NCBI RefSeq assembly: GCF_000227745.2
Contig: NC_018012.1
Location: forward strand, 4,816,501 to 4,880,500
Length of the DNA: 64,000 nt
Direction: 5' to 3'
Source of the DNA: Thiocystis violascens DSM 198
GTDB taxonomy: Bacteria; Pseudomonadota; Gammaproteobacteria; Chromatiales; Chromatiaceae
Shown one piece after another: positions 1-8,827 of the stretch (its first letter is position 1; every line of letters starts with the position of its first letter). The position numbers were made by a program, and so were the translations under genes. The notes under the pieces were generated by a model. That model searched no databases. It saw nothing but the letters and a program-made list of their open reading frames with translations, and had not been told where the DNA came from.

Positions 1-761
1 ATGCGCTGCAAGGGGCTCGCGTCCAGTTCCAGTCTCAGTTCGGCACCGGCCACCGGGGCGCTGGCCTGGGCGACCAGACGGCCGTCCGCCGCGCGACCCA
101 GAGTGATTTGCGGCAATCCGGCGTTGTGCCCGGTGGCCAACGCGTTCCGGGTCTCGCCCAGGAGCCGAACCGAGATCACGCCGGGCAACTCGGCCACGGC
201 GGCCAGCGCGCGCGGCAGGCCGATGGCCGCCTCCAGGGCCTCGGTTTGACGACTGTCCATGCCGACCAGCACGCACCCCCGACCCTGGCTCGCCGCCACG
301 CCGAAGAGGATCGCATGCGCCCGCGGCAAACGGATGAGACGCTCCAGGGACGCGCAGTCCAGGGCCTCGGCGGTCTCCCAGTCCGCGGGTCCCTGCACCG
401 TCGCGTCGGCGCGCACGATGCGGATGACCGACAGGCTCGCCTCGGCGGCGAAGGCGGCCAGCTCCTCGGTATGAAAGGGTGCGATGCTGTCCAGATAGTC
501 GACGAAACGCGCCGACTGACCGAGAAAGCGGGTCAGAATGTGGCCCATCGCTTCCTCCGCCAGCAGCGCTCCGCGCGCGTGCAGGATCACCGCATCCGCC
601 AGCAGACGAGCGTGCTCGCCGGCGTCGTCCTGAAAGGCGCGCTCGGCCTGACGGGTCTGCACGAAGAACCAGCCGAGCACCAGCGCGAAGAGCAGGCCGA
701 ACACCAGCAGATGGCCCAGCCAGGGCGGCGGCAGGCGGCGCGCGCCCAAGTCAGCGTCCAC
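1..761 (-). CDS. Membrane sensor protein, N-terminal part (cut by window edge)
   Basis: The minus-strand frame stays open to the window edge, giving about 253 residues. It starts at a GTG with GGGAG eight bases upstream; a second in-frame GTG lies three codons earlier. Residues about 14-33 form one hydrophobic helix (LLVFGLLFALVLGWFFVQ), followed by a long soluble region that starts with a charged helix (QAERAFQDDAGEHARLLADA). This is the layout of a bitopic sensor with a periplasmic input domain. The output domain lies outside the window, so kinase, cyclase or chemoreceptor cannot be told apart. It overlaps the end of the secreted-protein gene by 11 bases, which suggests translational coupling. 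Confidence 0.6.
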   Translation of the reverse strand, partial: MDADLGARRLPPPWLGHLLVFGLLFALVLGWFFVQTRQAERAFQDDAGEHARLLADAVILHARGALLAEEAMGHILTRFLGQSARFVDYLDSIAPFHTEELAAFAAEASLSVIRIVRADATVQGPADWETAEALDCASLERLIRLPRAHAILFGVAASQGRGCVLVGMDSRQTEALEAAIGLPRALAAVAELPGVISVRLLGETRNALATGHNAGLPQITLGRAADGRLVAQASAPVAGAELRLELDASPLQR

Positions 762-1164
762 CCGTGCCACTCCCGCGCCCACCGCCTCCGAGTCCGCCGC
801 CAAAGCCGCGTTGTCCGCCCTGCATGAGGCGCGCCCGTACCCCGGTGCGATCGAGCGACCCGAGATCGTCGGCGAGCGGCTCCAGACGCCCCCCAGTCAG
901 CGGATCGCCAGACGCGCCGGGCCACAGCCGGACGAGCGCGCCGACCGCGATCCCCGGCGACCGGTTCGCCACCTCGACCGCGACCACCCGCGTCGGGTCC
1001 GCGCCCGCGCGTCCGTCCTCGACGCTCACGATGACCCGCTCCGCCTCGATGGCGAGGATCCGTGCCAAGACGGGATCCCCGGCGCCGACCGGCCACGCGG
1101 TCAGGCACAGCAGCATCGCCAAACCGACGAGCAGAGGATCAACGGAACGACCAGGAGAGGCCAC
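751..1164 (-). CDS. Small secreted glycine-rich-tail protein
   Basis: Unrecognised protein of 137 residues starting at GTG. The first 30 residues look like a signal peptide: charged start, then LLVGLAMLLCLTAWPVGAG. The mature part is a compact, beta-rich stretch (residues 30-110) with many Val, Arg and Gly residues, reminiscent of a small binding domain, and it ends in a Gly/Arg tail (GFGGGLGGGGRGSGTGGR). The gene starts 26 bases inside the upstream barrel gene and ends inside the sensor gene, so the three are probably one operon. No family can be named. The start is uncertain because no strong ribosome binding site is visible. Confidence 0.5.
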   Translation of the reverse strand: MASPGRSVDPLLVGLAMLLCLTAWPVGAGDPVLARILAIEAERVIVSVEDGRAGADPTRVVAVEVANRSPGIAVGALVRLWPGASGDPLTGGRLEPLADDLGSLDRTGVRARLMQGGQRGFGGGLGGGGRGSGTGGR

Positions 1165-2173
1165 ATTGGATTACCTGTTGTTGGAATGACCGCTCCGCGC
1201 GCGTGGAAACGCTGTCGAGCCAGTCGATACCGCAGAACGCTTCGCCTTCGCCGGGACGGCGGCCAGGCAAGGCACGGCGCGCGGCAAACGTCAGACTGTG
1301 TTGCTCGTCCTCGCGCCTGACTTGCCGCGAGATTTCGGCATAGCGCGTCAACGACCAGCCCAGTCCGAGTTCAAGGCGCCAGCGTTCGGCGGGCGTGACG
1401 CGCAGCGCCAGGCCGAGGTCATCGCGGTCGTAGGTCTGGGCGGTCATGGAAGACTCGCACCGCGCGTGGGCGACCGACAGCACGCTGGCAACACTGGGCA
1501 GCCAATGGCGCGTCAAGTCCAGACCGACTCCGAACAGGTCATCGTCGCGGCGCACGGCCAGCGTGTCGTTCCGGTGCCGGTTGTCGGTGGACGCATTCCG
1601 CCCCGTGTCCGAGCCTCGTCCCGACCCTGCATCCGCGCCCGCGCCGGGACGCCCGGCCCAGGGTAGCGAGGCGTTGCGGTAGGCGAGTCGACGCAACTCG
1701 CCATTCAGCCCCAGCGTATGGCGGGCAGACAGCACGCGCGAATAACGGATTCCCACGGCCGCCTCGTCGCGCTCGTCAGCCGGGACCAACCGATCGCGAT
1801 ACGCGGCGCCCGCGACCGAGACCTTGAGCAAACCCGCGCCCGAGTTCGTCGCGCGGGTCCAATCGCCTGTCAGCGAGAGGCGATAGCTGTCGTTGTCCGC
1901 CTCGTTGTCGCGATACCAACCGCTCGCGATGAACCCAAACTCGGCGCCTGCGAGCGGCCATGCCCGCGCCGACTCGACGCCGTAGCGGGCAAAGGCCAGT
2001 TCGGGGCCTTCCCGGCTTTGTGCCGGGTTGGTGTCATAGCCGAACGAGACATCGGAGCGGATGGCGAGCGGTTCCGCGGCGAGCGCGGGAGCGTCGGCAA
2101 GCAGGAGCAGCGACAGCGCACCGGTGATCGCTCGGGCGGCGGTCTCGGCGACGGTGGCGACAGATGCAGGCAT
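1139..2173 (-). CDS. Outer-membrane beta-barrel protein
   Basis: 344 residues from an ATG preceded by GAGGAA at six bases. An N-terminal signal peptide (ALSLLLLADAPALA) is followed by repeated amphipathic strands ending in aromatic residues and a last strand CGLSWSFR closing with Phe-Arg. Alternating patterns such as AEFGFIASGWYRD and YRLSLTGDWTRA are typical of outer-membrane barrels. A Gly/Asp-rich loop near residues 170-195 would be extracellular or periplasmic. It is first in an apparent operon with a secreted protein and a membrane sensor, which suggests the barrel, exported partner and sensor work together. Specific substrate unknown. Confidence 0.6.
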   Translation of the reverse strand: MPASVATVAETAARAITGALSLLLLADAPALAAEPLAIRSDVSFGYDTNPAQSREGPELAFARYGVESARAWPLAGAEFGFIASGWYRDNEADNDSYRLSLTGDWTRATNSGAGLLKVSVAGAAYRDRLVPADERDEAAVGIRYSRVLSARHTLGLNGELRRLAYRNASLPWAGRPGAGADAGSGRGSDTGRNASTDNRHRNDTLAVRRDDDLFGVGLDLTRHWLPSVASVLSVAHARCESSMTAQTYDRDDLGLALRVTPAERWRLELGLGWSLTRYAEISRQVRREDEQHSLTFAARRALPGRRPGEGEAFCGIDWLDSVSTRAERSFQQQVIQCGLSWSFR

Positions 2174-2415
2174 GGATGTTCCTCGGGGCGCGGACGCGCG
2201 GTGCCCGGTCAGAATAACCGCTCGGGCGTTTCCGGTCAGCCTCCGAACATCCAGTGCCCAGGTCGACATTTCTGTCGAGCCGCACGCGAATTGTCGACCG
2301 AATGCGCGTCCCGCCATGGCATCAGTGCCAGTCAATCAGGGATTTAAGCGTTGGCACGACGGCTGCATTAGGGCTCGTGACGATCCTGTCGAACCTGATT
2401 GAAGAGAACACCGCC

Positions 2416-3252
2416 ATGACCCTGCAATACCGCCTGATCCCTGTCGCCATCGCCATGAGCGCCATCCTGTCCGCCGCACCCGCCCTGGGCGCGGGGCCGA
2501 ACGGCCGTCAGCCGGTCCAGCCGGTGCTCGGTGAGCTGGATGCCGGGGAGGCCGCGACCCTGTTCTTCATGCGCGAGGAAGAGCGGCTGGCGCGGGATGT
2601 CTATCTCAACATGGATGCGCTCTGGCAGTTGCTCCCCTTCGAGAACATCGCCGCGTCCGAGCAGAAGCACATGGATGCCATCAAGGGCGCGATGGACAAA
2701 TACGGGCTCGCGGACCCCTCGGATCCGGAGGCGCTCGGCGTCTATGCCGATGGTGCACTCCAGCAGCTCTATACGGACCTGATCGACCGGGGTGAAGGTT
2801 CCTACCTCGCGGCACTCCAGGTCGGCGCGCTGATCGAGGAGGTCGACATCGAGGATCTGGAAGTCGCCATCGCCGGCACCGACAACGCGGATCTGCAAAC
2901 CATTTATGACAACCTGCTGCGCGGCTCGCGCAACCCTCTGCGCGCCTTCGTCGCTGAGATCGAGCGCCAGGGCGTCGTCTACTCGGCTCAGCATCTGACA
3001 CAGGAAGCGGTCGATGTCATCATCGATACGCCCATGGAGCGCGGCGGCAATGCGGGTGGAAAAGGCTCTGGATCCAAGCGAGTGGGGATGACCGAGGACG
3101 CGGACAGCGCGGATCAGGCGGGCCTGACCTCAGGGTTGGAGCGTCTTATCGCGCGCAATGGCAATGGCAGCGGTAGCGGTAGCGGGTCCAAGAGTCGCAA
3201 GGGTAGCGGCAGCGGCGACTGCAAGGCATTGGACGAGGCCGCGCGCGCCTGA
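2416..3252 (+). CDS. DUF2202 ferritin-like exported protein
   Basis: 278 residues. A signal peptide (MTLQYRLIPVAIAMSAILSA, cleavage after ALGA) precedes a DUF2202 four-helix domain at about residues 35-195. The diagnostic motif FMREEERLARDVYLNM is clear, as is a second metal-ligand-like stretch ASEQKHMDAI. DUF2202 proteins resemble ferritin-like diiron folds; the Glu/His pattern is consistent with metal binding, but no reaction is established. The C-terminal 60 residues are low complexity, rich in Gly, Ser and Lys. The gene is divergent from the barrel gene and 11 bases from an IS insertion, which lies after the stop and leaves the gene intact. Confidence 0.8.
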   Translation: MTLQYRLIPVAIAMSAILSAAPALGAGPNGRQPVQPVLGELDAGEAATLFFMREEERLARDVYLNMDALWQLLPFENIAASEQKHMDAIKGAMDKYGLADPSDPEALGVYADGALQQLYTDLIDRGEGSYLAALQVGALIEEVDIEDLEVAIAGTDNADLQTIYDNLLRGSRNPLRAFVAEIERQGVVYSAQHLTQEAVDVIIDTPMERGGNAGGKGSGSKRVGMTEDADSADQAGLTSGLERLIARNGNGSGSGSGSKSRKGSGSGDCKALDEAARA

Positions 3253-3263
3253 TCGGTCTCTAA

Positions 3264-4457
3264 GAGGGTGTAGACAAAAATAATTGAGCTGCTATTTGTA
3301 TACCAGTCTACAACTGAGCTGGTGTGCGCTGATGTCGAAAGCTGGTCGTCCCCCCAAGATTCACGAGGCGGAGCAAGCGGTATTGCGTCAAATTGTCACG
3401 GATCGCCCGACCTCCACGCTGTCAGAGATTGCCCGGGAACTCGCGGCACGGACGGGAATCGAGGCTCATGAAGCCACGATTCGCAAGTCCTTGCGGGAGG
3501 CGGGCGTCACGCGCCTCCGGGGCGAGAGTGGTCTCGAGGCGCAAGCGCGCGCAACGCCGCGTCGGTATGGGTATACGGATGCGCATCGTCGCCACGACCC
3601 CGACCAAAGCTACCCAAGTTGTCTGACCGATGCGGAGTGGGACTTGGTCGCCGCTCTCTTTGAGATGCCGGGCGGGCGGGGTCAACCGCCCCGCGTGTCG
3701 CGCCGGAGCATCCTGGAGGCGTGTTGCTACGTGGTGCGCACGGGGTGCGCGTGGCGGATGCTGCCGCACGATTTCGCGCCTTGGCAGAATGTCTACAAGA
3801 CGTTTCGCCGTTGGAGTGCGGCTGGGAAGTTTGAGCAGATGCATGATCGACTGCGGGGGCAATGGCGCGAACGCGAGGGGCGTGAGATCGCGCCGACGGC
3901 GGCGGTGCTGGATGCGCAATCGACCCGCGGCTCGCCGCAGGGTGGACCGAGCGGCTTTGATGCGGGCAAGCAGGTCAAGGGGCGCAAGCGCAGCCTGGTG
4001 GTCGATACCTTGGGGTTCGTGTTGGCGGTGAGCGTGGTCGCGGCCAATCTTCAGGACCGCGATGCCGCCTCGGGCGCCGTCGCTGACGCGGCCGCCAAGT
4101 ACCCCCAGATCAACACGCTGTTTGTCGATAGCGCCTACGCCGGTCAATTTGCCCAAACCACCGAGCAGACCCACGCGATCCGCGTGGAAGTCGTGCGCCA
4201 TCCAGCCAACAAAAGCGTTGGCTCCTGGCACGTGGACGGGGCGCCTGACCGAGTGGTGATCGCCAACGCCGACGGCTTCGTTCCGCTGCCGAAGCGCTGG
4301 GTTGTCGAGCGCACCCATGCGTGGAATGAGCGTGCCCGTCGATTGATCATGCATCATGACCGTCTGCCAGCGGTCTCCGAAACCTGGGTTTGGCTGGCGG
4401 AGGCGCGCATCCTGCTGCGGCGGTTGACCACAACGGTTTGATTTTGTCTACACCCTC
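3264..4457. mobile_element. IS5-family insertion sequence (IS427-like), intact
   Basis: A 1194-bp element bounded by perfect 16-bp terminal inverted repeats, GAGGGTGTAGACAAAA at the left end and its complement at the right. TAA flanks it directly on both sides (3261-3263 and 4458-4460), a 3-bp target duplication as expected for the IS427 group. It carries one full-length transposase. Perfect ends, intact frame and preserved target duplication suggest recent insertion. Confidence 0.9.
3332..4441 (+). CDS. IS5-family transposase
   Basis: 369 residues from the ATG at the start of MSKAGRPPKIHE; a TTG 48 bases upstream in frame is less likely. The N-terminus (residues about 1-85) is a helix-turn-helix DNA-binding region. 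A DUF4096-type segment follows (LTDAEWDLVAALF, then CAWRMLPHDF), and then the DDE catalytic core: VLDAQSTRG for the first Asp, LFVDSAYAG for the second, and WVVERTHAWNERARR for the Glu. All three acidic residues are present, so the enzyme is probably active. The stop lies inside the right end of the element. Confidence 0.9.
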   Translation: MSKAGRPPKIHEAEQAVLRQIVTDRPTSTLSEIARELAARTGIEAHEATIRKSLREAGVTRLRGESGLEAQARATPRRYGYTDAHRRHDPDQSYPSCLTDAEWDLVAALFEMPGGRGQPPRVSRRSILEACCYVVRTGCAWRMLPHDFAPWQNVYKTFRRWSAAGKFEQMHDRLRGQWREREGREIAPTAAVLDAQSTRGSPQGGPSGFDAGKQVKGRKRSLVVDTLGFVLAVSVVAANLQDRDAASGAVADAAAKYPQINTLFVDSAYAGQFAQTTEQTHAIRVEVVRHPANKSVGSWHVDGAPDRVVIANADGFVPLPKRWVVERTHAWNERARRLIMHHDRLPAVSETWVWLAEARILLRRLTTTV

Positions 4458-4467
4458 TAAGGGAACC

Positions 4468-4775
4468 TTAAGAAGCTTCGCTGCTCGACATCCGGCGCGC
4501 GGAGTCCTTGCCGAGGCGTCGTGACAGGTGGAGCCAGACAAGGGTTCGTTCCGCTGTACCCGCCATCGGCTCAGATCTTGCGCAGTATCTTGCAAGGGCC
4601 GGGCAGGTGACACAGGAACTGACGTGCGCCATCACGATCTTGCACGCCGGCGGCGGTGACGAGCGCGACGCGCAGCAAACCCAGGGTATTGACCAAACGA
4701 TGACGCTTGCGCCCGTTGACCTTCTTGCCCGCATCATCGCCACGCTCACCGGGGTTTGCCAACGCCGCCCAATTC
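4468..4775 (-). pseudogene. Remnant of a second IS5-type transposase
   Basis: Two overlapping minus-strand frames together resemble the catalytic core of an IS5-family transposase. One frame reads GDDAGKKVNGRKRHRLVNTL and then VTAAGVQDRDGARQFL; the other picks up with TLVWLHLSRRLGKDSARR. A frame change near 4570 separates them, and the N-terminal DNA-binding part and last catalytic region are missing. Upstream sequence to about 4860 may also belong to it. It differs from the intact element next door, so it is an older insertion. Confidence 0.65.
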
Positions 4776-4915
4776 CCTGAAGCTACGTGCCTTCTTGACC
4801 ACACGAAGTTTGCACATGCCCGCGCGGCGCTGGACCGGCACGAACGCTGCCGTGATGGTGCCTCACAACGGTGAAACGCAGGCTCTAGAACCAAGGCACG
4901 CGCGGAAACCACAGA

Positions 4916-7048
4916 ATGACACCCTTCCTCACGGAACTATTGAAAGACAGCGCCTACAAGCTCAGCCAATTCAAGCCCGAGCAAATCGCCGCGCTCGAAG
5001 CCTCCATCACCCTCAAGGATTCTGGAAATAAACCGACCCCCTACGTCACCTGCCTGGTGCGGGGCAAGCCGATCAAGCTCACCCCCGAGGAAGCCGTTCG
5101 GCAGCTTTACCTGATGGTCTTGCGCGACGATCTCGGCTACCCGATCAGTCGCATGGCCGTCGAGTATGAAGTCACCTTCGGGCGCGAAAAAAAGCGGGCC
5201 GACATCTGTCTCTTCGACAAGGACAAGATCGCCACGCCCTATATCCTTTTCGAACTCAAGAAGCCCAAACTCAAGGACGGCAAGGAGCAACTCAAGAGCT
5301 ACTGCAACGCCACGGGCGCGCCGATGGGCGTCTGGACCAATGGCGATCAGATTTCCTACTACCACCGCAAGGATCCTAATTACTTCGAGGATATCCCCGC
5401 GATTCCATCGGTCCATGAAAAGCTGTCGGATATCCTGTCCGAACGCTGGACCATCGACGACTTGATCAAGCTCGACAAGCTCGTCAATGAACGAAAGTCG
5501 CTCAAGGATCTGATCCTCGAAATGGAGGATGAGGTGCTGGCCAATGCCGGCGTGGACGTGTTCGAGGAATTGTTCAAGCTCATCTTCACCAAACTCTACG
5601 ATGAGTGGGAAGGCGGGCGCGACCGCAAACGCCATCTCGTCTTCAAGAACTACGGCGATACCGAAACCGAGCTAAAGGCCAAGATTCAGGATTTGTTCGA
5701 CAAGGCCAGAACGAAATGGGAAGGCGTTTTTTCCGAAGGCGCGCGGCTCGATCTGACGCCGAGCCACCTGGCGGTCTGCGTCGCCTCGCTGGAAAAGGTC
5801 AAGCTCTTCAACTCCAACCTGGAAGTGGTCGACGAGGCATTCGAATACCTCATCAACAAATCCAGCAAGGGCGAGAAGGGCCAGTATTTCACCCCGCGCT
5901 ATGTCATCGACCTGTGCGTGAAGATGCTCAATCCGCAGGCGGACGAAACGCTGATCGACACGGCGGCGGGGAGTTGCGGCTTTCCGGTGCATGCCATCTT
6001 CCATGTCTGGGAAGCCATCATGCGCGAGGCTGGGTTGACCAAGAGCCACCTGTTCACGACGGACAAGAAGCCCGCGCGCTGCGAGGACTATGTGCGCGAC
6101 AAGGTCTTCGCCATCGACTTCGACGAGAAGGCGGTGCGCGTGGGCCGCACCTTGAACCTGATCGCTGGCGACGGTCAGACCAACGTCCTGCATCTCAACA
6201 CCCTGGACTATGAACGTTGGGACGAAAAAACCGGCGACGAAACCTGGCTGGATGTCTACGGCGAGGGCTGGAAGCGTCTGCGTAAGCTGCGGCTCGACAA
6301 GACCAGCAACCGCGATTTCGGTTTCGACATCCTGATGGCCAATCCGCCCTTCGCGGGCGACATCAAGGAAACGCGCATCCTGGCCAAGTACGACCTGGCC
6401 CGCTCGGTCAGCCTGACCAAGATCGCCAAGGTCGACCCCCAGGATCGAAACATCGTCGATGCCACGCCAACCTTCCCCGAGGCGCTGCACGCCAGCCATG
6501 AGGTGATCTACAAGGTCGCCGACGGCACCTATCGCAAGGTCAAGGTCAAACATCAGAATACGGTCGGGCGCGACATCCTCTTCATCGAGCGCAACCTGAG
6601 CTTCCTTAAACCGGGCTGACGCATGGCCGTGGTGCTGCCGCAAGGCCGCTTCAACAATGCCTCGGACAAGGATCTGCGCGAGTACCTCGCCGAGCATGGC
6701 CGTATCCTGGCCGTGGTCGGCTTGCACGGCAACGTCTTCAAGCCCCACACCGGCACCAAGACCAGCGTGCTCTTCATCCAGAGGTGGAACGACGACCCGG
6801 CGGCGGGGCCGCTGTGCCCGAGGACGGACGATTACCCAATCTTCTTCGCCACCATGCGCGAGCCGAGCAAGGACAATTCGGGCGACAAGATCTATCGTCA
6901 GGCGCCCGACGGCGGCCCGCTGCTAGATGCCCACGGGCATCTGATCGTCCGGCACGATCTCTTCAACCATGACGGATTGACCGAGGACGGGATCGCCGAT
7001 GCCTTCATCGAATTCGGGAGGAAGGAGGGCTTGAGTTTTTTTCGCTGA
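4916..7048 (+). pseudogene. BcgI-like restriction-methylation A subunit, split by in-frame TGA
   Basis: The frame reads 567 residues, stops at TGA (6617-6619), then continues in the same frame from ATG 6623 for 141 more. Across the stop the protein reads LSFLKPG-stop-RMAVVLPQGRFNN, a continuous N6-adenine methyltransferase segment; GGA to TGA would explain it. Residues about 60-130 are an HsdR-N-type nuclease domain with PD-(D/E)xK residues (KRADICLFD, then FELKKPK with E113 and K115). The methyltransferase has motif I IDTAAGSCGF (D348) and motif IV NPPF (N476). Nuclease fused to methylase, followed by a separate two-target specificity subunit, matches type IIB BcgI rather than three-gene type I systems. 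Readthrough, or assembly from two fragments, cannot be excluded. Confidence 0.8.
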
Positions 7049-7104
7049 GCCCCTTTGACCCGGCGCGGTATGCGCGGTTGTTGGAGGGGCTGGAGGCGAC
7101 TGAG

Positions 7105-8469
7105 ATGCAACGAAGTGAACTGAATAATGAGCTTCGCATCGATGCCCAATATTTCCAAAAACGCTACCTATTTGAGGATGCCTGTCGTAGGCACTTCAAA
7201 TCCGCGCCTCTCGGCTCTTTGGCATTCATAACGGATGGGCCGCACGGCTATCATGAGGTCGACCCTGCATCAAATATTGCAATGTTGACTGCAAAATGTG
7301 CGAAAAACTGGTTTGCAGCGCGCGATGAAGCCGACACGATTTCGCTGAATACACATTCATCAAATCAACGGTCTTCCTTGGAAACCGGCGATCTAATTCT
7401 GTCCACAAGAGGAACTGTAGGTGCTTGCGCATTTGTTACAGCGCGTACTCTACCGGCAAATATAGACCAGGATGTTGCCAGAATCGCGATAAATCAGAGC
7501 GCCGGTTTTTGCGCAAAGTACGTGCTTGCATACCTGAATTCGAGTTTTGGCCAAGACTGGATCTTGCGGAATTCGACAGGCATGGTTCAACAAGGGTTGT
7601 CACTCGCGAAAGTTCGTGATTTACCGATACCTCTCTTGCGTAATGAATTGCGAGAAAATGTAGCGCAAGTGATTGATATGGCCTATATGGTGCTGGAGGA
7701 CAGCCGGCAATCGCTCGCTGATGCCGACTCTTCGCTCCTCGTCGCTTTAGGCCTGAGCACATGGAAACCACCCGAAGCGCTGACCTATGTTCGCAGCAGT
7801 CGCGATGCCTTTGAGGCGGGGCGGATGGATGCTGAGTATTTCGCACCGCGCGTCGCAAACCTGCTTGCACTTTTGGGTCGCGATGGCCTGGCCTTGAACG
7901 ATGTTGCACCCGCGCGCCATGAACGCTTCACTCCAACGGGGACGGACCGCTGCCACTACATTGAAATCGGCGGACTTGAAACCGATGGAACGGCGCAAGC
8001 AGAAGCGATGTTTCAGCAGGAGGCACCCACACGGGCAACGCAGCACGTCCGCTCAGACGATGTCATTACCTCGACAGTTCGCCCCATACGACGGCTTTCC
8101 GCCGTGATTGCCCCCGAACAGGATGGTTACGTTTGCTCATCGGGGTTTGTCGTCTTACGGCCTCATCTGATCAGATCCGAGGTGCTGTTGACCTATCTGC
8201 GCCTGCCTCTTGTATGCGAGTTGATGGATTTGCATACCAGCGCCACCATGTACCCGGCGATTTCCGAGTCAGACTTGCTCGCTCTGCCGATCCCGAATAT
8301 TCAAGCATCAACCCAGGAAACGATCACAAAGGCGGTCCAGTCCGCTCGCCAAGCCAAGCAACGCGCCACCCAACTTCTTGAAGCCGCCAAACGCGCCGTT
8401 GAGATCGCCATCGAAACAGACGAGGACACCGCTCTAGCCTATTTGAACCAAGCCAGCGAGCGCCCATGA
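7105..8469 (+). CDS. Restriction-modification specificity subunit (HsdS/BcgIB-like)
   Basis: 454 residues from an ATG with GGAGG at eight bases; an in-frame TTG nine codons earlier is possible. It has two target-recognition half-domains. The first covers about residues 10-215 (LRIDAQYFQKRYLFED, then TGMVQQGLSLAKVRDLPIP), the second about 245-420 (GRMDAEYFAPRVANLLALLG, then ATMYPAISESDLLALPIP). Each ends in a conserved helix, the last being a long Ala/Lys/Gln coiled coil. The repeated Y-F start and D-L-x-x-L-P-I-P end are typical of type I S subunits and BcgI B subunits. It follows the A subunit by 56 bases and should direct it to a bipartite site. The frame is intact although its partner is broken. 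Confidence 0.85.
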   Translation: MQRSELNNELRIDAQYFQKRYLFEDACRRHFKSAPLGSLAFITDGPHGYHEVDPASNIAMLTAKCAKNWFAARDEADTISLNTHSSNQRSSLETGDLILSTRGTVGACAFVTARTLPANIDQDVARIAINQSAGFCAKYVLAYLNSSFGQDWILRNSTGMVQQGLSLAKVRDLPIPLLRNELRENVAQVIDMAYMVLEDSRQSLADADSSLLVALGLSTWKPPEALTYVRSSRDAFEAGRMDAEYFAPRVANLLALLGRDGLALNDVAPARHERFTPTGTDRCHYIEIGGLETDGTAQAEAMFQQEAPTRATQHVRSDDVITSTVRPIRRLSAVIAPEQDGYVCSSGFVVLRPHLIRSEVLLTYLRLPLVCELMDLHTSATMYPAISESDLLALPIPNIQASTQETITKAVQSARQAKQRATQLLEAAKRAVEIAIETDEDTALAYLNQASERP

Positions 8470-8512
8470 TCCTCGGGCGTGCCTTTGTCATAGGCATAGG
8501 CGCGCGCCAGAC

Positions 8513-8644
8513 ATGATCTCTGAAATCGACAGTAGCCGTCTCGCCAAACGAGTAGACGTTTCCGAATTGGAACAGGCGCGGGAGGATGGCGCGACGACGG
8601 GCGACGCCGGAACGCCGGAACGCCGGAACGATGGTTTTAGGTGA
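8513..8644 (+). CDS. Short reading frame after the R-M genes, doubtful
   Basis: 43 codons from ATG, reading MISEIDSSRLAKRVDVSELE and then an Arg/Gly/Thr-rich end. The end falls in three tandem copies of an 8-base unit (cgccggaa) and the first arm of the nested palindrome that follows. The start looks like a real protein N-terminus, so this could be the 5' stub of a gene truncated by the repeat element. It could equally be chance. No family is recognised. Confidence 0.2.
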   Translation: MISEIDSSRLAKRVDVSELEQAREDGATTGDAGTPERRNDGFR

Positions 8645-8827
8645 TTTCCGGAAAAGTTCATACCCACGTTCGCGATGACATTGCATCCGTTCGTGGTGAG
8701 TCCTGAGCGCAGCCGAAGGGTCGAACCATGAACGGATGCAATGTCTGCTTCGGAGCACGATTTCCGTTCGTCCTTCGACCAGCTCAGGACGAACGGAAAT
8801 CGGTAAAGTCTTTCCCGGAAATCACCT
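8639..8827. repeat. Nested palindromic repeat element
   Basis: An outer inverted repeat of 18 bases with one mismatch (8639-8656 against 8810-8827) encloses two further hairpins. The first has 21-base arms with one mismatch (8677-8697 and 8725-8745). The second has perfect 17-base arms (8758-8774 and 8786-8802). Sub-sequences such as ccgttcgtggtgag and ccagctcaggacgaac resemble dispersed repeats seen elsewhere in the window. With the short frame before it, this fills the gap between the specificity gene and the kinase gene. A bidirectional transcription stop is possible, but no T-tract is visible. Confidence 0.75.

Noticed and set aside
108..1343. Several plus-strand frames across the first 1.3 kb
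   Set aside because: They are Arg/Pro/Ala-rich shadows. The minus strand gives a coherent sensor, secreted protein and barrel with signals and overlaps typical of operons.
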